NCBI GenBank assembly: GCA_030340625.1
Contig: JAOPHQ010006621.1
Span: 16,004 to 80,003, forward strand
Reading direction: 5' to 3'
Source of the DNA: Merluccius polli
Lineage: Eukaryota; Chordata; Actinopteri; Gadiformes; Merlucciidae
DNA length: 64,000 nt
Each line of letters opens with the position of its first letter. Position 1 is the stretch's first letter. Of the stretch, positions 1 to 10,839 are shown in pieces. The position numbers and the translations under genes are program-made. The notes under the pieces were generated by a model. That model saw only the letters and a list, made by a program, of their open reading frames with translations. It was not told the DNA's origin and ran no database searches.

Positions 1-440
1 AACATCCACAGAAGAATTGTTAACACCTTTAGAGATAACCAGATCCAGAGTGTGGCCTCGAGTGTGTGTGGGCCCTTTCACATGTTGCAAGAGGCCAAAA
101 GTGTCAAGTAGAGCAGAGAGTTCTTTGGCATTAGTGTCCATGTTATTGTCTACGTGAATGTTAAAATCCCCTGTTATGATAAAAAAGTTATAGTCAGTGC
201 AGATAACTGACAGCAGTTCAGCAAACTCATCAATGAATTTTCCTGAGTATCTTGGAGGTCTATAAATGATTAAAAAAAGGACTTTTGGATCACCTTTTAG
301 AAAAAAACAGAGATATTCAAAAGAGCTAAAATCACCTAACGTAATTTCCTTGCACTGAAATACAGATTTAAAGATGGCAGCAACTCCTCCGCCTTTCTTA
401 CCAGTTCGACACTTGTTCATAAAACTGAAATTTGTTGGTG
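1..440 (-). pseudogene. L2/Rex-like LINE endonuclease fragment
   Basis: Translating the minus strand gives part of an apurinic-type endonuclease of a non-LTR retrotransposon: a short IYRPP block, then ITGDFNIHVDN (the conserved GDFN motif with the catalytic Asp), then GHTLDLVIS. The fragment runs off the left edge of the window and has no reverse transcriptase attached here, so it is a partial copy. The endonuclease would nick target DNA to prime reverse transcription. The clade (L2-like) is inferred from similarity to the better preserved LINE at 41960-50745. I see no functional start. Confidence 0.75.
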
Positions 441-469
441 CTGCCTCATTGAGAATAGCACAACAGCAA

Positions 470-526
470 AATAATGCACCAACATGTGGATGCCAACCGC
501 CGTAAAACCCCAAGAAGAAGAAGAAG
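470..526 (+). repeat. Fragment matching the 3' tail of the I-clade LINE
   Basis: The stretch has the motif TGCCAACCGCCGT followed by an AAGAAG run. The same motif and a GAA tail close the LINE at 14060-19977 (see 19860-19977). It is probably a severely 5'-truncated copy of the same or a related element. Confidence 0.5.
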
Positions 527-1072
527 TTAGCAGAAGGCTTGTGGGTGTGCAGCTCCCAGGTATGTCTGTTGTCAGAGATGAGTGGTTTTATGTGTGTTCT
601 TTTGTTTGTTGTTGTTTGATGGGTGCGTGGATGGTTCGGTGCAGTTGTCCCAGGCATGGTGTGTGACATGTGCTTCTCCTAACAGGAATGGGGAGGTGAT
701 GTCGGCTCCGGGTGCTGTAGCTGAGCTCTAGCCACTGCTGTTTTTGCCCCTTTTTGAAAAATACATTGTGTATCTATGGTTATTTTCCTTTGTTGAACGT
801 TGTGATTAACTTGTGTTAGTTGGTTTTGGTCTTAGCTTAGTTAAGATTAGTTTGGTTTAGTTGTTTCTTTGTACCTCTTGTTTTCTTTCTTTTGAAGAAC
901 CAACTCGAGTTAACCATATACCTGGGGTTCTTTTAAGCCCAGTACAGGGGAACTGGTTATAGGTTGCAGGTGGTGGCTCACTAGGTGGAGGGTTTTCCTT
1001 ATTCTGCTCTTATTTTTGCATGCTTAATATTTGCTGTGCTCTAACCTGTGTGTATGTGTGTCTTTTGTTTTG

Positions 1073-1111
<39 letters not shown>

Positions 1112-1368
1112 ACGCCCCCCCCCCCCCTCCTTCCTTTCAGGTACCTGGTGGTGGCCTCTTTCCCCTTCACTCCTGTAGGCCTCCCTGACACAGTCACCTT
1201 GTATTGGTACAATACCCCAGGATAGCGGTAACCTTTTTAACATGTGGAGTATGTATTTTGGAATAAATGCCACATTTTTAAGCTGAGACTTCCTGCTATT
1301 TTATTAATATGAAATGTAACTGTAAATAAAATTGAACATTGTGCAAAACTAGAAAGTCACCTCTCTGC
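527..1368. other. Unassigned spacer with TG/polyC microsatellite
   Basis: No recognisable protein. A TG run (about 1072-1109) is followed by a C run (about 1114-1127), and AATAAA polyadenylation-like signals lie near 1262 and 1326. A weak splice-acceptor-like site (TTTCAG) sits near 1136-1141. The strip could be a terminal noncoding exon or the 3' end of an old element, but nothing decides between these. Confidence 0.3.
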
Positions 1369-1670
1369 TAGTGATGTTATGGTTTGCGTCGAGGCATCGA
1401 GGCGTGTGTCGAGTACTTTGGCTCCTCCCCCAGTGAAGCTCCGTGTCGAGCTCTGGTTCACCTTGGCGAAATGACGTCGCCTGTGACGCGCGAGGCTTCG
1501 CCTCGGGCTGCTGTCCCGTGATGTGGGTTCACTATTGGCGGGACCTTTTGACTATAAAGATGTCCCGTACACGAATACAAATTTGTGCGTTTTTGTCAGT
1601 AGTTGGAGACAGTTTGATCAGTGATTCGGTATTAGATAGATTAGAGATAGTAAGTGCAGCAATATTCATC

Positions 1671-3959
1671 ATGGAGCATGCTAAGAAGAGAAGGTTTTCG
1701 CCTGTTTGGGAGCATTTTGATCTAATTTCGCCCAATAAGGTTTGGCTATTCATAGACCTACTGCTATTCATTTTTTCATTGATAATGTCATTTAATGTGG
1801 TATTTTGTATTGGCTGTTTTGTCTGTATAGGTGCAATGCCTTTTCTGCCATAAGACGCTCGGGTACAATAATAACACCTCCTCTATGCTAAGGCATTACC
1901 GTGCGCTTCATGAGGGAAAGGAGACACCCTCAGCATCTGCTGGGACTTGTAGTGGTGCGTTTTGGTCTTTGTATTTTTTAATGGATGATGCATTAGCCTA
2001 TAAGAGGGCTACTCCATTAAGTTACTGCTTCACTTGTTTTGTCTCTTTTGCCCAGCTTCCAGGAAAAAAGAATTGGATGAGGCCTTAGTGGACATGGTGG
2101 TCAAGGATTGCCAGCCTTTCACCGTGGTCAATGACCAGGGTTTCAAGGGGTTGGTCAAATTACTTGACCCTTCATATGTTCTGCCCACCAGACAGGTATA
2201 TATTATTATGTTATCATTTATAAACCTACATTAAATATCTCTTCAAAACTCTATAATGTCTTAATTGTTTTCTCAGGCTTTAAAGGCCATGGTAGAGGAA
2301 CGCTACCAGAAAGCCAAGAGGGAGGCCAAGGCACTTGTTCAGCAGGCTACTGCAGTCAGCCTTACCGCTGATATGTGGACCTCTATGAACATGGAGGCCT
2401 ATCTGGCAGTGACCTGCCACTTCATAGCAGATGGTGTGCTGAATACCACTTTGCTTGGAGTTGAGCATTTCCCTAAGAGCCATACAGCCCTTAACATGGC
2501 TAGAGCTAAGGGTGCCATTATGGAGGAGTGGGGCATCAGGCACAAGGTGTGTATTTTAGACTTTTAAACTTTTCTCCTGAATTTCCCCTTGGGCAACAAT
2601 AATGAATCAATCTATCTATCTATCTATCTGTCTATCTATCTATAAGGTGACATGCCTTGTCACAGATGCAGCTTCAAACATGCTTGCATGTGGCAGGGAG
2701 TTGCACCTAAAGCAAGCTGTATGTGTAGCTCATGCCATCAACCTGATGGTTAAAAAAAGCATGGATGAGACCCCTGGACTTGAAAATCTACGTTCAAGTG
2801 CCAGAAGAATTGTGACCCTCTTTCGGTCAAGTACCACCGCTAAGGTATATGGCTTGTGCATTATATTCTCTCTTTCTTTCTCTTTATTATATCATTATAC
2901 TGTTGTGACTGTTGTAGCACTGTCCACCTAATATTTTAAATGTCCTTTTCTGTGTAAAGGAAAGGCTTTCCCAGATGCAGGAAAGGATGGGAAGACCACT
3001 ACATAAGCTGCTCCAAGAGGTCGAGACAAGGTGGAACAGCACCTATATCATGCTCGAGAGAGTTCATTCTGAGAGAGAAGCTGTAAGTGCAGCTATGGCT
3101 TCTCTTCCATCCGAAGTAGCAATAACTGCCATGGAATTTTCCATCATCCAGGAGTGTCTTGGTGTGCTTCGACCATTTAATGAGGCAACGGTTGAACTGT
3201 CCGCTGAAAAGAGGGTGTCAGCCTCAAAGATTCTACCGTTGCTGAAAATGGTCTCTCTCAACCTTGGGGAACAACTTGCACACATACACACTGACATGGC
3301 CAAACATCTAACAAAGAACCTACAATTGAGGCTAATGGAATCCCTCAGCCACTACCAGAAGACCAGTATCCTGACCCTCCCTACTCTCCTTGACCCACGG
3401 TTCAAGACCCTAGGTTTCCTCAGTCCTTCCAAGGTTGAGGATGCTATAAAGAGGCTCACCACTGAGTGTGGTCTTGTTATAGGCCAAGGCAATGTAGGCC
3501 TACAGTCACCACACCTCTCCACACCAGCAGCGGTCCATGAAGATGAAGAACCTTCCACGTCTTCTGGTAAATTCATAGTGACTTTGATTTTGTTGCCATT
3601 TAGTTATGATTTCTAATATGTATTTTTTCCCTATAGGTGGACTCTGGCGACATCTGGATGCAACGGTACAGAGGACCAGACAAACGCACAATACGACAGC
3701 CGATGCCATTGTAGAGGTCCAGAGATATTTAAAAGAACCACACATTAACAGAAGTGATGACCCACTTCAATACTGGAACACACACAAACCACTATATCCA
3801 CACCTATACATACTGTCTTTGAAATTTTTGTGTACTCCTGCATCCTCTGTCCCCTGCGAGCGCATTTTTTCAAAGGCGGGAGAGGTGGTTTCCAAGAAGA
3901 GAAACCGGTTAAGCCCAAAGGTTTTGGAGCAAATTCTATTTCTTAATAAAAATACTTAG
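1671..3959 (+). CDS. hAT transposase (BED zinc finger, DDE, hATC)
   Basis: Cut-and-paste transposase of the hAT (Ac-like) superfamily. I read seven exons: 1671-1739, 1831-1954, 2056-2195, 2277-2546, 2647-2844, 2960-3566 and 3637-3959. All introns are GT-AG and phases match, giving about 576 aa without a stop. Domains: an N-terminal BED finger (W13, C26, C29, H45, H50) for binding the element ends; RNase H-like catalytic segments with candidate Asp residues in LTADMWTS (about D143) and VTDAASN (about D208); and the C-terminal hATC dimerisation block with SSVPCERIFSKAG and KKRNRLSP. The ATG at 1671 is chosen because the BED finger follows at once, but the frame is open upstream to about 1443. 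Kinship to ZBED-type host proteins is expected, but the intact termini mark this as the element's own gene. Confidence 0.85.
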
Positions 3960-4125
3960 CCAGAACCCCCCCCACTTTCATTGTCCCATGTTTTCTTAAA
4001 CACATCATTTACAAAAAGAAAACACTATTGAATTAATCACACTCAGTCTCAGTCATCATGTAATGTATCACTTTTAGTTGATCTATCTATGATGATTGTT
4101 AAGTGCTGTCAAGCAATGAGACAAG

Positions 4126-4210
4126 CCATTGGTGGTGTAGTGGCTAAGTTGCTACACCTGTGTGCATAGGGTTGCCGTTTCGAATCCTTGTCATGTTGCT
4201 TGTGAATGAG
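4126..4210 (+). repeat. tRNA-like (SINE-head) segment 1
   Basis: A box-A-like TGGTGTAGTGG and a box-B-like GTTTCGAATCC lie about 40 bp apart, as in tRNA-derived SINE heads. It lies in the noncoding 3' part of the hAT element at 1369-4704. No clean cloverleaf was found, so it is not called as a tRNA gene. Confidence 0.4.
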
Positions 4211-4424
4211 TCATTTTGCCGAATTACTTATTTTCCACCTATTTTTGAAAGGTACACTCACACACATGTATCACCAAAATGACTTTTATTCTCAAATGAT
4301 TTGATGTATTGGCACATGAATCAAATGTAACGGAGGCCAACTGAGCTAGCATTTACGTTGGAAATCCTCACACGCCTACGGTTAAGAACGGTATTAATCA
4401 ATGAGCAGGAAGCTTAGGCGTTTC

Positions 4425-4571
4425 GGTTCAGTGGTTAGAGCGATCGACTTTCATGTCAGTAATGTTGTAGTGGGCCAGGTGGAGGGTTCAAAACCCTGGC
4501 GTGACGGATGCCACTGGTTACCTTCGGTTTCAATGCCGCCATATGCGAGGCTTAACGGATTTTTTTTTTTA
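4425..4571 (+). repeat. tRNA-derived SINE segment 2
   Basis: A box A (GGTTCAGTGGTTAGAGC) and a box B (GGTTCAAAACC) are spaced as in a tRNA promoter, and a T-rich stretch follows near 4560-4571. This fits a tRNA-derived SINE inserted in, or captured by, the hAT element. No target duplication was resolved. Confidence 0.45.
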
Positions 4572-4788
4572 ACTTTCTTCATAATTTCATTCACCACTAG
4601 GTGTCCCTAGCGTACTTATTTGAAGCTTTGGGGTCGAACCACTTTGGTGGTTCATCTGGCTGAGAGGCTTTGACGCTTCACGAGGCTTCATCTCACCATC
4701 ACTACTCTCTGCTCCTTTTTTTTTCCCTTTAAACATAAATACCTGTAGTCAATGTAGTATTCTCTGGGTGAAAGTCCCAGAGTGGCGT

Positions 4789-5550
4789 TGTCACATTGTC
4801 GGGTATACAGCTGCCCCGGTCACATTAAGTACATTCAGCTCTGCCCAAACTTGAAAATGGCAAGTTCAACACACAATGATGAAAAGGGACAACTCTGTTC
4901 CGTTATGGTGATTTATTTTCTTTGAGATGGATTTGATGGCTGTTGAAACATTGGGTATTTGTATGGAATTAGGTGAAGTAGAAGATTGATGGCACAAAGT
5001 GGAATTTCAGATGAATAGGTTGATAACCTTCAAGATAAACAAAAGGCCAAGTCACATTCCACATCAGTATGCATCCAAACCATAATCATTAAACTAAACA
5101 TCTCATGTTTTACCAAAGTAATTACACCAGCCTACTGCTTGGTTTACAAACTTAATCAGTATCAAACTGTCAATTGCCAGCATTTCCATTACATTTAGCT
5201 TGGACTTCACATTTAAATTCAAAACAAATCAAACAGCAAACAAATGATTCCTTCAAACACAATAAGTCCATACCATTTGCGTCTGTGGTTGAACAGGAGC
5301 TGTCGGTAGGCTTAAGAGACTGAGCAAAGAGGGCTTGCTAAGCTACCTCCAAACATTTTATATCCATGCTTGTTTTGAGGTGCGCAGGTGAAATCGGTCC
5401 CTCTAGAAACATGGGTTGCATCCTGTCTGTTGGATGTGTCTGGGTTAGTTCTCTCTGCCCCCTTCAGGCCTTAGTGTTGTGCAGGGTTTGTTTAAGTTGT
5501 CATTTCAGTGTTGCTCTTCAATTGGAAGTAGGACAATGATATGTCTGACA
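4789..5550 (-). repeat. Probable BEL/Pao 3' LTR
   Basis: Read on the minus strand the segment begins TGTCA and ends TGACA, the short inverted ends expected of an LTR. It holds a TATAAAA box (near plus 5358) and an AATAAA signal (near plus 4912) in the right order. It starts about 70 bp after the end of the pol frame. The matching 5' LTR is missing and I could not confirm a polypurine tract, so the limits are provisional. Confidence 0.45.
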
Positions 5551-7049
5551 TCCCTGTGAAGAACGGTAGCTGATATTTTGGTTTTGAGTCTCTTTGCTTT
5601 CTGGTTTTGAGCAGGCTTCATAGTTGGGACAGGGTAGCTAGGATGTGAACATCCCTGACGATGCCCTTCTTGTCAGCGTTGACATTGATCACTTTGGCGG
5701 GCCTATACTGACCCCTCAGGGCATTTTGGTCTGCCAGACAGACATCTCCAACTGCCACATTCCTTTGCATTGTGTGCCACACGTCCTCACGAATAGGTTG
5801 GGCCCAGCTAACTGACTCCATTTCCTCCAGAATCGGTCGACTTCTGTTTGAATAGCCCTCAATCTTATGTAGGGGTAGCCTTCAAAGTTAAAGCTTCCAA
5901 GAACTCCTCTGGGTCCAGTCCTTCCAAGCAGAAGGGTATTTGGGCTAATCTATGCAGTAGTCTATGCAGTCCTCCCGGCTCTGCACCCTGGCATCAATGG
6001 GTCTTTCATTAGCAAGATTGGCAGCCATGAACAAGAATGTCTGGAACTCACTCCATGTGAAGAGTCCTTCTCCTCCCAGGTTTTGCAAGGCCCACTTCAC
6101 AGCACGAACAGCTGCTTCTGCAGCTCCATTCCGGTGAGGAGAGTCTGCTGGGTGGATTTTCCAATTCCATTCAGTTCCATGCTTTGAAGCTTCATTCTCA
6201 AGCTCAGATTTTCCCAGTTGGTCCAGAAAGAGGTAGAGCTCTTTGAGGGCCGGTCTGGCTCCCACAAAGTTCTTTCCTGGATCTGACCACAGTTTCTTCG
6301 GATGCCCTCTCAGCAGGGCTCCGAACCGGTTCAAGGAACGAAAACGAAAACCGAAAACGAACGGTATTTTACGAGGAACGGAAACGGAAACGAAAACCAA
6401 ATGGTCTTCAACTGTTCCGGAACAGAAACGTTATTCTGAAATCCCCAAAACCGGTTAATAACCGGTTTTTTTCGTTCTCTATATACCGTAAAACTTCCAA
6501 TAAAAGCAAGGTCCCTAATAGACGCAGGGGTGTGGCGACACGTTTTGACAAATAAACGCAGGTCTCCAATTGAGGCCGGATCTGGATTTTATCTAAATTA
6601 TTTCTTGAACGACTTAAGCCGTTTAGATCACCTACACAAAGATACGGTAACCGTTTAAACGTCTGTCCATATGGACATAACGCACATCGTTAGATCAGTT
6701 AGACTCTCCACAGATAAATCATTCAGTTCATTTAACACAAACTATGAACACCAACGCATAATTCATCAGACTTACCGGTAAACAAGAGAGACGGGGAAAA
6801 GGTCTGACTTCCAACTTTTGAAGCGATCATAAAGTCCGTAGGTACGGTGTGTGTCCGTTCCTGCATTGTTTATATTCCTTAAGTCCGTAAGGGTCCACCG
6901 GTCAAAAGAATCAATGGGTTTCATTAAATTAATCCGAGTTGTGAATAATATCATGTGAAGTCCGTTGCTCACTGTCTGTTTACTGTCTGTATGCTGGCTG
7001 TCGTAAATCTTCCGCTGCCGTAAAACGACGTTCACGTTCGAGCGTCACC

Positions 7050-7189
7050 GCGGACCTACGGCCGGCGGGGGTGCCCGCAATCATAGATATACATGTATAC
7101 TATGTATATATGTCTATGCCCGCAATAGTAACACAAACACACCACGGGCCGACGGGGGGGGGGGGGGGCGCGCAATAGTAACACACCGC

Positions 7190-7220
<31 letters not shown>

Positions 7221-7335
7221 CGCCGCGCCGCGCGCAATAGTAACGGCCGACGGGGGGTGCGCAATGGTAACACACCGCGGACCTACGGCCGGCGGGGGGG
7301 GGGGGGCCGCAATAGTAACACACCGCGGAGGCCCA
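7050..7335. repeat. Poly-G minisatellite, GCGCAATAGTAACAC type
   Basis: Several irregular units follow the pattern GCGCAATAGTAACACACC-GCGGACCTACGGCCG-ACGG-Gn, with G runs of about 6 to 30. The same unit type recurs at 55478-55726 inside a different hAT. The long G runs could form quadruplexes and are prone to slippage and assembly error. Confidence 0.85.
7082..7118. mobile_element. 37-bp remnant MITE made only of its two ends
   Basis: The segment starts CATAGATATACATG and ends CTATGTATATATGTCTATG, and is flanked by CCCGCAAT on both sides (7074-7081 and 7119-7126). Its right 19 bp are identical to the right end of the MITE at 21392-21854. It therefore looks like a copy of that family whose interior is almost wholly deleted. 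Confidence 0.75.
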
Positions 7336-9114
7336 ATAACACTGCCGGAACGTTAAGAACGAACGTTATTTTACGTTCCGAACCGGTTCAGGAACGATAT
7401 GTTGGTGGCGGAACGCAAGAACGAAAACGTTAAATATACCGGTTCCGTTCGGAACGGAACGATTGAAAAATAATTTCGTTTTCAAGCCCTGCCTCTCAGT
7501 GCTGTGAATCTCTGGTACGCCAGTAAGCCTTCAGTTGACTGATCACTGACAACATCTGTGTGTATAGCTCTGGATACCATGCAGCAGAAGACAATTCCTC
7601 ACACCTTGAGCATGACTTTCTTTCTCACCTCGTCCTTGACTTCACAAGGTCCAAATAAGTCCACTGTTGTGTACTCAAATGGTTTGGCTGGTGTTATCCG
7701 CTCCAATGGAAGGTCTCCCATGATCTGCTGGCACTTTCTTGCTTTTCTGCCTGTCACACAGCTGTCAACAATCTTCTGAGCCAGTTTCCGGCCTTTTATC
7801 ACCCAGGCTCTGCTTCGCATCCGGAGTAGTGTACCCGCTATTTCCTCATGGTTTGCATTGTGGGCTTCTTGAGCTAGAAGAGTGGATATCCATGCATCAT
7901 ATGGTATAATTGGTACCGCAGTTTCCCAGATCCCGGAGCGCATCTTCACATTCTGCAATGGTGAGTACAGCTTCTTTAGCTCGGGACGTTACCTTTGTGT
8001 TGAAGGAATTCCCTCCCACTTTGGCTTGCTAGAGACCGAGGTCTTTGTCAGTAGTTTTCTCCACTTCTTCACAGCTCTCCATACCCAGGCAATGACTCTA
8101 GTCAGCTTGGTCAAATTGCTGAACTTCCTGTTGTCAAGGATTCTCTCCATTGCAGAGCCAGCTGGTATTCTCTGGAATTGGATCTTGGGTTCTCTTCCAT
8201 CAGGGCCACTTTGCTGTGCATCTTCCTGGTCATTCATCACTTCAATTGAGACTGAGGACTTTGGCATTGCAGTAAAAGATGGGACATCACTTTGTTTTTT
8301 GACCTGTGCTCTGGTCAGTGCTGCTGTGAAAGACTTCCTTTGGAGCTGGTCTATGCCTTCTTTGGCAAATGCAGCGACTTCTTTGGCTGACTTTTTTGGC
8401 TACTCTTCCTCAGGGTCCTTAAGAAATTCTGGTCCGTTCTGCCACACAGAATCCTCTTTAAGGTTTTCTGGCCTTGATCCTCTTGTTACGAGGTCAGCAA
8501 TGTTCAGGTCTCCTGGGATCCACCACCAGTCTTCGACAGAGGTGGATTTCTGGATCTCTCCAACTCTGTTTGCGAAGAAGGTTTGATATCCATAGCTGTC
8601 TCTTTGGATTGCTCCTAACACAGTCCGACTTGTCCAGCAGGTGGAGCCATCATTCGATTTCCATTCGGCTGTGTTTTTCAATGTACTTCCTGAGTCATGT
8701 TGCAAAGACCGCTCCACAGGTTTCAGCTTTCACTGGTTCTCCCTTTTGGTCCAATGGTGTGAGCTTTGCTTTGAATTCAGCCAGTCTGACTTGGATGCCT
8801 TGTTCAGTTTCCCATCTAAAGTACACCACAGCTCCATTGCTCTTGTCACTTCCATCAGAGAATGTTACTCCCCAAGCTTTTCCAATCCAATCGACTGGTG
8901 TGAGGCTTCTGTGGAAGGTGATTTGGCTAAGACGTGTATTCCTCAAACAGCAGGATAGCACTCTTCTGTTTGGCAGGTGTGACAAGGCCTATTGGGTCAT
9001 ACAGGCTAGCTACTTGGCTTAGCAGTTGTCTTCTCGTCAGTGGGTTTGGAGTGTTTTCTCTCACCTCTTCACCAAGGAGATTTTGAGAATTTTCCTTTTC
9101 CTCTTTGAGAAGTT

Positions 9115-10102
9115 TTTATTTTATTTTATTTTTTACACATATTTGTGTGCGAGCAGTACGTGCCATTATCCTCTCTCTCTCTCCTTACACAACTCTCTAT
9201 ACACTCACAAATTATATTCTGAAATGTCAAGTAAACTGTGCCAAGTGAGTGATCTATTGAACCCCATCTATCCGCCTCGCGTCATTCAAGTTAGTTTAAC
9301 GCTGCACTGAAAAACGCTTTTCATTGATCTTTCTTAAAAAAATGTGAGGTAATGATTCACATCTGTATTTAATAACTTGATCCAAGGCATATTTTCCTCA
9401 TTGAAGAAAATGAATGAATTTGAATCACAAGTTTTAGGTAATCCAAAAACTATAGCTTTCATTAAACTGCTTTTTACTCATTTAATAAACTAAATTACTG
9501 TAATCAATAATCATGACACATCGACATCGATTCACTGGTTTATTACGAACATGAAACTTTACAGTACATCAGCATGTTTTCTTTATTACAAAAACAAGAC
9601 TAAATCAAAACCTAGTATGTGGCTGGACTATGTGATAGCAAGAACCACGTCATCACTCACTCCGACCAATGGTGTAACTATAACTCACTCACTCAGTGAC
9701 TCAGTGACAGAGCGCCACGGATATAGGGCTGTCCTGCCGGTCCAGCCAAAAACAAGTGTTTCCACCGACACCTTAGGACACCTTTTTTCCCAAATCATTG
9801 TTTGTATTTCTTATGAAGACATTTAATAACAAAACTCAAATAATAAGGCTATTAAGCTCTAGACAAGTGACTGGTAGGACACTGGTTTTGTGATGGGAAC
9901 CTTCACCAACGCCAGTACTCCCCATTGTGTTGTTCATTTAGTTACACAGGCTCAGGGACACAGATAAGCACAAATACAATCACACGCCTGAGTTTTACTG
10001 TACAGTGTTATGAAATAAATGAGCCCCAGTAGCATGGCAACAACATTAGCAACCGACGGTAACTGGTTCACTACCTCGGATCCGCCAATTACAATACCTA
10101 TA
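9115..10102 (-). mobile_element. Retroposed insert of unknown source with 19-bp TSD
   Basis: The 19-mer TTTTCCTCTTTGAGAAGTT occurs at 9096-9114 and 10103-10121. The left inner edge is a TTTTATTTTATTTTATTTTTT-type run, which on the minus strand is an A-rich tail. Target-primed retroposition in the minus orientation is therefore clear. The body has no RT and no clear tRNA head, so it may be a SINE, a 5'-truncated LINE end or a processed RNA copy. AATAAA-like motifs occur internally on the minus strand. Confidence 0.8.
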
Positions 10103-10472
10103 TTTTCCTCTTTGAGAAGTTGATTGAAGTCATGAGGTAAAGTTTGTCCTCTTCAACGAGGTATCCAACTCCAAGGGCTTTGTTGTCTCCTTCCCTCATC
10201 TGGTTTGGAAGAATGAGTATTTTGTTTTCCTCTGCTCCAACCTCCTGCCTCCCACTTTGGCCTGACCGGACCCAGGGCTTGAGGAAGAACCCGCCTGCCT
10301 TCAGGATCTCTTCAAATATTTTGGTGTTCTGGTCCAGCTTTAGCAAGTCATTATGGGAAGTCAGGACATCATCGACATAAGCATCCTCTTCAAGGATCCT
10401 ACGTTCCTCCTCCAGGTGAGCAAACATGGGCAGCTTTACTGTCCCCCTCATGGCCAGCTGTGCAATGCACCC

Positions 10473-10839
10473 TGTTAAGAATAAATAATAACATATGTAT
10501 CAACAGGTTGTAATATCTACACATAGCCACAAAGGAATAGAAATAAATATATACATAATACACTGGGGGCGGGTGCTAAACACTAGCCAATCAGAGCATA
10601 GTATGCATCATAGAGGCCACGCCTGCCCAGGTACTACCAAACTACAGATCCGGGGGGAAGCCAGAAACCCCCCAGGCAGCGTATCTGTTAAGATATCCAG
10701 CTACGGGGGAGCTCCACGCGCGTGAATTTTACAATTCCTCTCCATTTGCTTCATAGATAATATACGTAAAGCTAAACAAATAAAGTGAGTTAAAAGCGAT
10801 CCTGTGTCGGCGGCCTTCTTCCTCAAGAACAGCATTACA
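10473..10839 (+). mobile_element. Solo LTR (TG...CA) with 4-bp TSD
   Basis: The 367-bp segment starts TGTTAAG and ends CATTACA and is flanked by ACCC on both sides (10469-10472, 10840-10843). It cleanly interrupts the BEL RT codons. A CCAAT box (about 10588) and AATAAA (about 10779), roughly 60 bp before the end, fit a plus-oriented LTR. The 4-bp duplication suggests a Gypsy-type or retroviral integrase, but no internal sequence remains. Confidence 0.8.

Larger units (their letters stand above)
1369..4704 (+). mobile_element. Complete hAT DNA transposon
   Basis: The element starts TAGTGATG and ends CATCACTA, giving short terminal inverted repeats. The flanking 8-mers CTCTCTGC at 1361-1368 and 4705-4712 are identical, which is the 8-bp duplication expected of hAT transposases. 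The body is 3,336 bp. It carries one multi-exon transposase frame (1671-3959) and about 740 bp of noncoding 3' DNA with two tRNA-like segments. The perfect duplication and open frame suggest a fairly recent insertion. A shorter relative with the same TAGTGATGGG ends lies at 20183-21072. Confidence 0.92.
6314..7491. mobile_element. Non-autonomous hAT inserted in BEL integrase
   Basis: The ends are CAGGGCT and AGCCCTG, and the 8-bp duplication CCTCTCAG is identical at 6306-6313 and 7492-7499. Subterminal DNA is full of GGAACG/CGTTCC motifs. No transposase is visible in its 1,178 bp. The right part contains a poly-G minisatellite (about 7050-7335) and a 37-bp miniature element (7082-7118). Confidence 0.9.
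5618..7958 (-). pseudogene. BEL/Pao integrase and C-terminal domain (split)
   Basis: Integrase would insert the cDNA into the host genome. The upstream block (7500-7958) carries the zinc-binding region (HNANHEE, then CVTGRKARKCQQ) and the first catalytic Asp in TTVDLFGP. The second block (5945-6305) carries the second Asp in LWSDPGKNF and a Glu region near HRNGAAEAA. 5618-5821 is the DUF5641-like tail. A hAT element (6314-7491) separates the blocks, and the coding sense resumes on both sides of its 8-bp duplication. A stop separates this part from the RNase H part near 7989. Confidence 0.8.

Noticed and set aside
7114..7323. Pro/Cys-rich open frames across the poly-G minisatellite
   Set aside because: They come from C/G homopolymer runs and change with run length. 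No conserved domain.
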